DNA of 35,398 nt from an uncultured Fibrobacter sp. Lineage in GTDB: Bacteria; Fibrobacterota; Fibrobacteria; Fibrobacterales; Fibrobacteraceae. The position numbers and the translations under genes are program-made. Every line of letters starts with the position of its first letter. Position 1 is the first letter of the stretch. The DNA lies in NCBI GenBank assembly GCA_900313675.1, contig OMSO01000029.1, positions 1 to 35,398 on the forward strand, given 5' to 3'. Below the pieces are notes generated by a model. It had not been told where the DNA came from. It did no database searches and was given only the letters and a program-made list of their open reading frames with translations. This document shows, piece after piece, positions 14,869 through 21,775 of this stretch.

Positions 14869-16265
14869 TACTCGCCCAAATACTCCACAGCAAAGATAAG
14901 GGTAGAGCCTCCAGGAATGGGGCCTGCGGCACGGGCTCCGTAGCCAAGGCCAGGAGGCACAATCAAGATGCGCTTTTCGCCGGGAAGCATTCCTGCCACA
15001 CCCAACTCCCAACCGCGAATCACACGGCCACCGCCCAAGGGGAAACTAAATTCCTGGTCACGGTCACGGGAGCTGTCGAACTTGTGACCGTTGGTGAGCC
15101 AACCCGTGTAATGCACCCGGACCGTAGAGCCCACCTTCGCAGGTTCTCCCTCGCCAGGCTTCACGATGGCGTAGCGCAGGCCTTCGGAACCGTTTTCAAG
15201 AGCAAGGGTGGTGGTATCCGGGAAAAAGTCCATCTTTTCAACAACTGCGGAATCTACTTCGGACTCCACCAGCTCCACCCGGAAAATCAGGGTGGAATTG
15301 GAAGGAATCATAGAATAAGCCGTTGCGCCGTAGCCCATGGCTGGCGCCACACGGAGCCAGCGGACCCCGCCTTCACGCATGCCATCTAGCCCCTGTTCCC
15401 AGCCCTTGATGAGCTTGCCGTTGCCGAGAACCACTTCTAAAGGCTTGCCCAAGTCCTTGGAACTGCCAAACTTGCGACCCGAAAGGAGCCAGCCGGTGTA
15501 ATGGGTCTTGAGGGTTGCTCCAGCGACTGCAGGCTTGCCGCTACCCGATTTCTCGTCGTAGGCCTTGAGGCCCTTGGAAATTTCTTTCCACTTGAGGGCG
15601 TCTACACTCTTGGGGAACTTGTCCGGCTCCATGGGCGGGTCGGCATGGACCAGCTCTACCTCAAAGTACAGGTCGGAATTAGGCGGAATGTTTTCTAGGG
15701 AACGGTCGCCATAAGCCATGACCGCAGGCACCGTCAGGTAGCGGATTTCACCCACCTTCATGCCCAGGATTCCCTTTTCCCAGCCCTGGATAACCTGGCC
15801 CACACCCAAGGTAAATTCCAGAGGCTCTCCGTCGTAGGAACTGGCGTAGAGCCACTTGTCCTTGTAACGGGCGATGCTGTCTGCCGTGGCCGCAATGTTC
15901 CTCGCCGCAGTGGCACTATCCGTAGGGGCGGGCACGGCGACTTTCGAATCCTTCGACTTTGTGGCATCCTGGGCGGTTTTTGCCGTATCGGCAGGTGCGG
16001 CCTTGGCGCTGTCCGCCGTCACAGAATCCGTAGATGTCTCTGGCGTTGCAAATTCCAGAGCCGCCAGGGAGTCTTCCATGGCCCTTTTCCGCATTTCTTC
16101 CATCTGCAGGCTGTCAAGAATCAGGTAGCCCTTGAAATGGACCTTGATAAGCTGGCCCTTGCGGATCTCGTCGCCCTGGCCGTCCCTGACGCTTTCAATG
16201 TTAAAAGGGATAGCCCACAGATTACAAAATAACGCGAGGACCAAGAAAATCTTCAATTTCGGCAT
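14868..16265 (-). CDS. Exported FKBP-type prolyl isomerase with three FKBP domains
   Basis: 465 residues. Signal peptide (LKIFLVLALFCNLWA), then three FKBP domains. Domain 1 (about 35-208) is interrupted after KVHFKGYLIL by roughly 85 residues rich in Ala, Thr, Asp and Ser, before resuming at LEFTLGVGQVIQGWEKG. Domain 2 (about 245-334) has THYTGWLLSGRKFGSS and VIKGW-type residues. Domain 3 (about 375-464) has VHYTGWLTNGHKFDSS, GGGRVIRGWE and GYGARAAGPIPGGSTLIF. The Trp at the pocket base is kept in all three; Tyr of the YTG motif is missing in domain 1 (HFKGY). It likely folds periplasmic or outer-membrane proteins. It heads the operon with DUF1538 and the PII pair; GGAG lies 6 nt before the ATG. 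Confidence 0.92.
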   Translation of the reverse strand: MPKLKIFLVLALFCNLWAIPFNIESVRDGQGDEIRKGQLIKVHFKGYLILDSLQMEEMRKRAMEDSLAALEFATPETSTDSVTADSAKAAPADTAKTAQDATKSKDSKVAVPAPTDSATAARNIAATADSIARYKDKWLYASSYDGEPLEFTLGVGQVIQGWEKGILGMKVGEIRYLTVPAVMAYGDRSLENIPPNSDLYFEVELVHADPPMEPDKFPKSVDALKWKEISKGLKAYDEKSGSGKPAVAGATLKTHYTGWLLSGRKFGSSKDLGKPLEVVLGNGKLIKGWEQGLDGMREGGVRWLRVAPAMGYGATAYSMIPSNSTLIFRVELVESEVDSAVVEKMDFFPDTTTLALENGSEGLRYAIVKPGEGEPAKVGSTVRVHYTGWLTNGHKFDSSRDRDQEFSFPLGGGRVIRGWELGVAGMLPGEKRILIVPPGLGYGARAAGPIPGGSTLIFAVEYLGE

Positions 16266-16342
16266 AAAAACTCCTACCCCACAAGATAGAAAATGCTAGT
16301 TTTACAGAGTAAGGTTTTTCCACAGTTGAACGGAAAAAGAAT

Positions 16343-16909
16343 ATGCTATCTGTTGTTATTGTCATAACGATTGTCGTGCTGTCCATTATTCTTGCGGCCA
16401 TCGGCGCCTACGTGGTTATCCACAGCACCGAAGAAAAAGAAGAACCCAAGCCGGTCATCGACGTTTCCGGCCAATATGCCGTAGTGGTCCGCCCCGCACG
16501 GGAATCCCTCACCAACGTAAAGCCATCGGAAGTATCGCTCCGCTCCTGGCTAGAAACCCAGACGCAGCTCACTCCCGAACAGCGCGAAGAATATATCCGC
16601 CAGTGGAACGCCTCTCTCGAAGAGACCATCCGCACTATCGACGAGGGCGACAAGAACGGCACCGTCACCTACCGCATCGAACTAGGCCCCAAGGGCAAGA
16701 ACTACGTGAAGTTCGTCGGCGAAGACAACTTTATTACCCGCGAGCAAATCAGGAACCACGCCGAAATTTTGCCGCCCTATGTGCTGGGCTGCGACTGCAA
16801 GCTTTTGCCCAAGCAGCCCTGGGAAAACCCCAGCAAGTCCGGCTGGAAGGCCGTTGTGCCCTCCCACGGAAGCACCTACGAAGTCCCCGACTGGAGGCAA
16901 CTTGCGTAA
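16343..16909 (+). CDS. Small single-pass membrane protein of unknown function
   Basis: 188 residues: one N-terminal membrane helix (LSVVIVITIVVLSIILAAIGAYVV as a hydrophobic stretch), then a charged soluble domain with no family I recognise. It includes SLRSWLETQTQLTPEQREEY, a stretch reminiscent of periplasmic chaperone-like helices, and a late CDCKLLPKQPW. It is transcribed divergently from the FKBP gene across a 77-bp gap and overlaps the PorV-like gene by 8 bases, so the two are probably coupled. Confidence 0.75.
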   Translation: MLSVVIVITIVVLSIILAAIGAYVVIHSTEEKEEPKPVIDVSGQYAVVVRPARESLTNVKPSEVSLRSWLETQTQLTPEQREEYIRQWNASLEETIRTIDEGDKNGTVTYRIELGPKGKNYVKFVGEDNFITREQIRNHAEILPPYVLGCDCKLLPKQPWENPSKSGWKAVVPSHGSTYEVPDWRQLA

Positions 16910-19088
16910 ATCCCTCCTCGCCCTCCTGATAGCGGCACCGGTCCTGACCCATGCCGCAGGATCCGCCATTATCACCCTGGAAATGCCCGTAGGCGCCCGC
17001 CAGCTGGGTATGGGTGAAGTCGGCGCTGCCGTGGCCGACGACGCCACCGCCATGTTCTACAACCCGGCAGGACTTGCCTTTGGCCCCCTGGCCGACGAAT
17101 GGCGCATGTCCTACCCCGCCGATTCCAAGACCGCTCCCTTCTTTACCAAGATGGCGGCCCGCAGCAAAAACGGCTTTTTCGCCAAGAGCGAACTCTGGGC
17201 AGGAACTGCCCAGGGTATTCTCCGTTACGACGGAGAGCAGTGGGTGGATTACCACTCCGTCACCCTGCAAGGCAACGCCAAGATCAAGGACGCCGTAAAA
17301 GTTTACGTCGGTACGGAGCGCGGCATTGACGAATACTCCCGCCAGGTGAAAAAGTTCAACGACATCAAGTCCGCCGAAGAAGAATCCGACGTGGTAGAAG
17401 TCAAGATGCCCTGGAACCTGGTGGTAAACGACACCATCACGGCCATCATTTACGACAACCGTACCGAAAAGCTCTGGGTAGGCACTCCCAAGAGTCTCTT
17501 CCGCTTTGACGGCAAGGCCTGGAAAAACTACGACGAAGAACTGGGCAGCAGGCGCATTACCGCCCTGGTGAACCAGGGCGCAAGCCTCTGGATAGGCACC
17601 GACAACGGCCTCTTCTTGTACCGCAACGGACAGTTCGAGCAAAAGGGCAAGGTGCTCCCTAGCCAGAAAATCAACGCCCTGGTGTGGTCCGAAAACCGCA
17701 AGGAACTGTTTGTGGCAGTAGAAGGCGCAGGCGTTGCCCGCCTGGTTCCCAAGAAAAGCGTAAACGACAAGGACCGCTGGAGCCTCTTCACCGAAGAAGA
17801 CGGCATCATGGACCTGAACCCGAAGGCCCTTGCCGTTGACAGTTCCGGCCACGTGTGGGCCAGCCACAAAGAAGGCCTCTCCCACTTCAACCTGCGCAAG
17901 TGGGAACAGATCAAGTTCGAAGGCAACACCATTAACGACATCTCGGTGGACCGCAAGGGCGCCATCTGGATTGCAACGGACAAGGGCGTCTGGCGCCACC
18001 TGCCGGACTACGCCACCGCCAGCGGCCGCAAGGCAGAACTGGAACGGGGCACTGCCGAAGCCGAAGGCGACGTCAAGAGCGACGACGAATGGACCCACTA
18101 CCACAGCGGCAACGGACTTTCGGTAAACAAGGTGTGGGCGGTTCTCCCCCAGGGTAACGACGTTTGGTTCAGCACCGCAAACGGCATGGAACAGTACAAG
18201 GACGCCGACTACCAGCTCACCGCCTTCTACGAAAAGCTTTTGCCCATCTTGAACATCCCCGACCTGTACCACCTCTACGGTGGCATGACGGTACCCATGG
18301 GAGACTGGGGCACCATCGGCTTCCACGTGAACTTTGTGAGCTTCGGTTCTACGGTGGTTTCCGGCGATATCGACGCCGACGACCTGGTGGCCTACAACAG
18401 CTCCGAAATCGTGGGCGGCGTGAGCTACGGCACCCGATTCCCCGGGAACATCGGTCTTGGCCTCTCCATCAAGTTCTTCTATTCTGACCTGAGCTCCGGA
18501 GCCGCCGCCGGCGAAGAGGAGGCAACCACCTTCGGCTATGCCTTCGACGTGGGCATCCTCAAGAAGGGTGTTGTTTTAGACAAATTAAACTTAGCCCTGG
18601 TTCTCGCCAACATCGGCCCCAGCGTTTACTACGTGGACAAGACCATCGAAGACCCCATCCCCCTTACCTGGCGGCTCGGGCTTTCGTATGAACTCTTGGC
18701 TCTTGCCGACTACAAGTGGATTGTGGCCGCCGACTACAACCGCGAAGTGGTCTATGACGATAGCAAGGGCAACCCCGAACCCTTCTACATCGCCTGCTGG
18801 AAATCCATCGCCAACCCGGAACGGGGCGGACATGGCGCTACCGCCGCCAAGAACTCCCTGATGCAGGGCGTGTTTAACGTAGGTACGGAATTCATCTACG
18901 CCAACACCATCGCACTCCGCCTGGGCTACCTCTACGATGACGTGGGACAGAGAAGCGAAGTGGACTTCGGTTTCGGCTTCATGATTTCGGACATGCTGCA
19001 GTTCGACTTTGCCACTATACGCGACGTAGGCGACAACGACGGCGTCCGCGACGGCCAGATGCGATTTGGCATGCTGTTTAAGTTCTAG
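16902..19088 (+). CDS. PorV/PorQ-like outer-membrane barrel with inserted beta-propeller
   Basis: 728 residues. I place the start at TTG 16902: GGAGG stands 4 nt upstream and the product then opens with a proper signal peptide (RKSLLALLIAAPVLTHAAG). The signature GARQLGMGEVGAAVADDATAMFYNPAGLA is that of PorV/PorQ-like barrels. Next (about 90-440) come propeller blades like those of two-component-regulator sensors: LWVGTPKSLFRFDG, LWIGTDNGLFLY, VWASHKEGLSHF, IWIATDKGVWRH and VWFSTANGMEQY. The barrel resumes at LYHLYGGMTVPMGDWGTIGF and ends MLFKF. PorV acts in type IX secretion elsewhere; whether this protein does is inference. The first gene of the pair overlaps it by 8 bases. Confidence 0.85.
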   Translation: MRKSLLALLIAAPVLTHAAGSAIITLEMPVGARQLGMGEVGAAVADDATAMFYNPAGLAFGPLADEWRMSYPADSKTAPFFTKMAARSKNGFFAKSELWAGTAQGILRYDGEQWVDYHSVTLQGNAKIKDAVKVYVGTERGIDEYSRQVKKFNDIKSAEEESDVVEVKMPWNLVVNDTITAIIYDNRTEKLWVGTPKSLFRFDGKAWKNYDEELGSRRITALVNQGASLWIGTDNGLFLYRNGQFEQKGKVLPSQKINALVWSENRKELFVAVEGAGVARLVPKKSVNDKDRWSLFTEEDGIMDLNPKALAVDSSGHVWASHKEGLSHFNLRKWEQIKFEGNTINDISVDRKGAIWIATDKGVWRHLPDYATASGRKAELERGTAEAEGDVKSDDEWTHYHSGNGLSVNKVWAVLPQGNDVWFSTANGMEQYKDADYQLTAFYEKLLPILNIPDLYHLYGGMTVPMGDWGTIGFHVNFVSFGSTVVSGDIDADDLVAYNSSEIVGGVSYGTRFPGNIGLGLSIKFFYSDLSSGAAAGEEEATTFGYAFDVGILKKGVVLDKLNLALVLANIGPSVYYVDKTIEDPIPLTWRLGLSYELLALADYKWIVAADYNREVVYDDSKGNPEPFYIACWKSIANPERGGHGATAAKNSLMQGVFNVGTEFIYANTIALRLGYLYDDVGQRSEVDFGFGFMISDMLQFDFATIRDVGDNDGVRDGQMRFGMLFKF

Positions 19089-19091
19089 TGG

Positions 19092-20450
19092 TTAGTGCAA
19101 GCTGGACAAGTCCAGTCGCGGCATTTTTGGCAACGGCCTGGAGGCCTCGTTCAAGAACATAATCATGTAGATGGGGAAATAGGTGATTTTCCCACGGACG
19201 GAGACATTTGCATTTGCGAATACGAAAGCCTGCGGAATGTTGTAATTTTCTATTTGCAGCACGTTGTTCAAGGCGGAATGCTTGGTATAGTCCTTGCCAC
19301 TCTTGACTTCGATGGGGAGGCATTTGCCCTCGTATTCGATGATGAAATCGAGTTCGCCGAGTTTCTTGCTGTTGAAATAGTAGCCGTCATAGCCGTGGGT
19401 GCGCAGTTCTTGGGCGACTGCGTTTTCAAAGATGGCTCCACAGTTCATGTCGTGCCCGCCCTGCAACAGCTGCATCTGCGAAGCCCGCCCGTAGCTTGTC
19501 GTCAAGAGCCCAACATCAGAAAGGAACAGCTTGAACAAATTGTTCTGCTTGTTGTTTTTCAGCGGCACTACGGGTTCTGTCGTATTGAATGCCGGTATCG
19601 CAACTCCCGCATCGATAAGCCAGTTGAAACTGTTCTCGTAACGGCCGAACTTCTGCTTGGCGCCAAGGTCCGCGAACATGTAACGCTTGTTCTTGGAGTT
19701 CAACTCAGAAGGGATCAAGTCGTAAGTGCTTATCAGGTGGAGCTTGCGTTCCTTCTCGTACTTCGAAAAATCCCAGTTGTACTGCTTTAAAATGTCTTTG
19801 TGAATTCGCGTGACGGCGTTCAGGTCGTTCGAATCGACGAACTCCTGCACAGCGGCTGGCATGCCTCCGACAATCAGGTAGGTATAGAATGCGTCTAGAA
19901 TCTTGTTGTGGACAAATTCTTCGACGGGGGTCTTGTCGGTAAAGTTTTCCCGCAGCCGCGCCAGTGCGTCGGCAGGAATTTTCTGTGCAATCAGGAATTC
20001 CTCGAAATCCATCGGGAACATCTCGATAACTGGCAAGTAGCCGACCGGAGCCGAACGCAGGTCCGATAGTTCTACGCCCAGGAGCGAGCCGCTGAGGACA
20101 TACCGGAACGAGCCTTCCTCTACGAGGAACTTTATGGCCGTCAGGATTTCCTTGTATTCCTGCACCTCGTCCAGAAAGATGACAGTTTTCCCCTTGGTGA
20201 GTTCCTTCCGCGTGGCAAATTGAAGTCGCGTAAAGAATGCCGAAAAATCCTTGTTCTTGGCAGATTCGAGCAGCCCCAACAGTTCGGGACTCTTCAAGAA
20301 GTTGATTTCGACGAAATTTTGACTATTTGACTCAAGAACATGCCTTATAAGGAATGTTTTCCCCGTCTGGCGGGCTCCCGTCAGTAAAACGGCTTTTTTA
20401 TCGCTTTTTAGCCAATTTTTGAACAAAATTTCGTTTTTGCGGTATAGCAT
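19092..20450 (-). CDS. AAA ATPase with DUF4143 C-terminal domain
   Basis: 452 residues. Walker A GARQTGKT (25-32), Walker B VIFLDEVQ (Asp96, Glu97) and the sensor-like YVLSGSLLG place it in the AAA_14/DUF4143 family. The C-terminal part contains GELDFIIEYEGKCLPIEVKSGKDY, a PD-(D/E)xK-like nuclease core (Asp, then Glu-Val-Lys). Family roles are unclear; many copies occur per genome in Bacteroidetes and Fibrobacteres and have been linked to mobile or defence contexts. It is convergent with the PorV-like gene, 3 bp apart, and stands alone on this strand. AAAAAGG before the ATG is part of a 32-bp tandem repeat. Confidence 0.93.
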   Translation of the reverse strand: MLYRKNEILFKNWLKSDKKAVLLTGARQTGKTFLIRHVLESNSQNFVEINFLKSPELLGLLESAKNKDFSAFFTRLQFATRKELTKGKTVIFLDEVQEYKEILTAIKFLVEEGSFRYVLSGSLLGVELSDLRSAPVGYLPVIEMFPMDFEEFLIAQKIPADALARLRENFTDKTPVEEFVHNKILDAFYTYLIVGGMPAAVQEFVDSNDLNAVTRIHKDILKQYNWDFSKYEKERKLHLISTYDLIPSELNSKNKRYMFADLGAKQKFGRYENSFNWLIDAGVAIPAFNTTEPVVPLKNNKQNNLFKLFLSDVGLLTTSYGRASQMQLLQGGHDMNCGAIFENAVAQELRTHGYDGYYFNSKKLGELDFIIEYEGKCLPIEVKSGKDYTKHSALNNVLQIENYNIPQAFVFANANVSVRGKITYFPIYMIMFLNEASRPLPKMPRLDLSSLH

Positions 20451-20533
20451 TCGTTACCTTTTTCTATTAAATATAATCAAAAAATTTACCTTTTCCAATA
20501 AAATTCACTTAAAAAATTTACCTTTTCTAAAAT
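20451..20533 (-). repeat. 32-bp tandem direct repeat in the DUF4143 gene upstream region
   Basis: On the minus strand AAAAGGTAA recurs three times at exact 32-bp steps (TTACC on the plus strand at 20454, 20486 and 20518). The last copy supplies the ribosome site of the DUF4143 gene. The two complete units share GAAAAGGTAAATTTTTT and then diverge within AT-rich sequence. This could be an operator array (three helical turns) or a relic of slippage. Confidence 0.7.
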
Positions 20534-20677
20534 CCTCTTTTTCTCAAAAAAAACGATCACTTGTGGAAATAATAATGTAATTTATTCCCTGTATGGCGAA
20601 TTATGAACATAGATACTGCCGGCAGATGCTGGCCCGCCGTCCCTTAGCAGGGGCTTTTAGTACTTACCCCCCCCCGT

Positions 20678-20693
20678 GTAAATTCTAGTTTAC
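20678..20693. promoter_or_regulatory. Inverted repeat GTAAATTCTAGTTTAC
   Basis: GTAAA and TTTAC arms (5 bp) around TTCTAG, directly after a run of nine C (20667-20675), in the stretch between the DUF4143 gene and the peptide gene. Weak operator candidate. The rest of 20534-20710 shows no gene. Confidence 0.25.
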
Positions 20694-20712
20694 AAAATAA
20701 CCTGTACACCAG

Positions 20713-20880
20713 TTCCCTGAGCCTTACACCGGCGACAGGGCCCAAGGTCACTGAGCTCGCCGAAGTGACCCATATCCTTGCTTGTCATTGCGAGGGGTGT
20801 ACGCCCCGAAGCAATCTCTTTCCTGAATTGTCATCCCCGACGCCCACTTTTGTCATCCCCGACTTGATCGGGGATCTTCA
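20713..20880. repeat. Cluster of four REP-like palindromic elements
   Basis: Four short palindromes follow one another. They are CCCTGAGCC..CAGGG (20715-20740), GGTCACT..AGTGACC (20746-20770), TGTCATTGCGAGG..GAAGCAATCT (20783-20817) and TGTCATCCCCGAC..CGGGGATCTTCA (20851-20880, preceded by a truncated copy at 20829). The third matches 23233-23266 in inverted orientation and the fourth matches 30431-30460. They lie between the DUF4143 gene and the peptide gene and contain no coding sequence. Confidence 0.75.
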
Positions 20881-20970
20881 CCCCTTTTGCCAAACGCAAA
20901 ACACACCACGCCGAACCCTGCGCAGCATGGTGCGCAACAACTTGCGGGATATACACTCATGAGGTATATT

Positions 20971-21114
20971 ATGAAAACAACAAAGAAGATGGCTTACAAG
21001 AAGCCCCGTCTGATTGCGAAGAACAACCCGACCGGTAGTTTCGCTGCTGGCTGCCCGGCTTATAATGCGGGTACGCATGGCGGTGAATGCCAGAATTGCG
21101 AAACTACATACTAA
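20971..21114 (+). CDS. Candidate RiPP precursor peptide (Cys/Gly-rich, 47 residues)
   Basis: Small gene with ATG at 20971, GAGG 6 nt upstream, and stop at 21112-21114; an in-frame ATG at 20959 would add four residues. The N-terminal half is Lys-rich and leader-like (MKTTKKMAYKKPRLIAKNNP). The C-terminal half is core-like: TGSFAAGCPAYNAGTHGGEC, then QNCETTY, with Cys at 28, 40 and 43 (C-x11-C-x2-C) and many Gly/Ala. It is the first gene of a run containing a radical SAM/SPASM maturase. The layout recalls what I remember as the FibroRumin-type radical SAM peptide systems, but that match needs a search. Thioether or other radical crosslinks on the Cys region are the inferred modification. Confidence 0.72.
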   Translation: MKTTKKMAYKKPRLIAKNNPTGSFAAGCPAYNAGTHGGECQNCETTY

Positions 21115-21127
21115 TATGCAAATGCTA

Positions 21128-21175
21128 TTTCCTAGAATGGGGCTTAACCGCCCTGCTTCTAGGGAATATCTTTTC
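21128..21175 (+). terminator. Hairpin between peptide gene and maturase genes (possible attenuator)
   Basis: CCTAGAA (21131-21137) pairs with TTCTAGG (21157-21163). Inside it GGGC (21140-21143) pairs with GCCC (21150-21153) over a TTAACC loop. ATATCTTTT follows, a weak T run. A leaky terminator here would favour the peptide transcript over the enzyme transcripts, as seen in other peptide clusters. Confidence 0.55.
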
Positions 21176-21260
21176 GTCAACCTTTATTAAAACTGATAAG
21201 ATTACTAAGAATAAAAAATGTTCATTGCAAAGAAGTAGCAAAAAAGGATGAAGGAACATT

Positions 21261-21488
21261 ATGAATATCCAAAAGTCAGAAATTCTTAAAATTTTAGCTG
21301 ATCGAAAGGTGGATAACATCAGTATTGAATCTGTAATGATCGAAGTGGAGAATGTATCCAATTCTTTTCCTTACAATTCAACAAATGAAAACGTTATGAC
21401 CGCTCTTGAAAATCTTTCCAGAAGCAGCAAAATGGCTGAAGAACAGCGTCAAACTATCATAGGAGATTCATCATGTACTTCACTTTAG
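21261..21488 (+). CDS. Small protein of unknown function in the peptide locus (75 aa)
   Basis: AAGGA stands 5 nt before the ATG. The product is polar and helical (MNIQKSEILKILADRKVDN, then IESVMIEVENVSNS) without signal, membrane helix or recognisable domain. It ends IGDSSCTSL with a single Cys. Codon use is AT-rich like the next gene and unlike flanking chromosome. It overlaps the next gene by 16 bases, so both are likely translated together. It could be an accessory or recognition protein, or a second substrate; no function can be claimed. Confidence 0.6.
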   Translation: MNIQKSEILKILADRKVDNISIESVMIEVENVSNSFPYNSTNENVMTALENLSRSSKMAEEQRQTIIGDSSCTSL

Positions 21489-21775
21489 AATGGTATCAGA
21501 ACCAATTTTTGATAATTTTGACAAAGAAAATGGGCTTGGAAGACTCTGATGCTCTAAGTCCGCTCGAATTATATGAGTTCGTTAAGCAAAAAACAGAAAT
21601 TCATACTTTGCTTGTAAAATTTTTCACTGAATATAAAGCATGGTACGATTACCATTTAGGCTTAGAGTCAAAAAAGATCTCATTAGATACTCAATACCTA
21701 ATAAAATTATCTGATTTATTTAAGCAAACTAGACAAGAATTACTAAAAAAAGCTAATGAATTAAAGGAGGTCTAA
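21473..21775 (+). CDS. Small helical protein of unknown function in the peptide locus (100 aa)
   Basis: AGGAG lies 7 nt before the ATG. The sequence is almost entirely amphipathic helix (LEWYQNQFLIILTKKMGLED; TLLVKFFTEYKAWYDYHLGL; LSDLFKQTRQELLKKANELK) and has no Cys, signal peptide or known motif. Its stop overlaps the maturase ATG (TAATG), and AGGAGG for the maturase lies within its last codons, so tight translational coupling is expected. It may be a partner of the maturase. Unrecognised otherwise. Confidence 0.65.
   Translation: MYFTLEWYQNQFLIILTKKMGLEDSDALSPLELYEFVKQKTEIHTLLVKFFTEYKAWYDYHLGLESKKISLDTQYLIKLSDLFKQTRQELLKKANELKEV

Noticed and set aside
14869..15012. N-terminal extension of the DUF1538 gene
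   Set aside because: Arg/Pro/Ser-rich shadow of the FKBP gene; the true start is at 14868 with TAATG coupling.
20765..20962. Open frame over the REP cluster
   Set aside because: Formed by palindromes (CHCEG, VIPDLIGDLHP are translations of REP sequence); no ribosome site.
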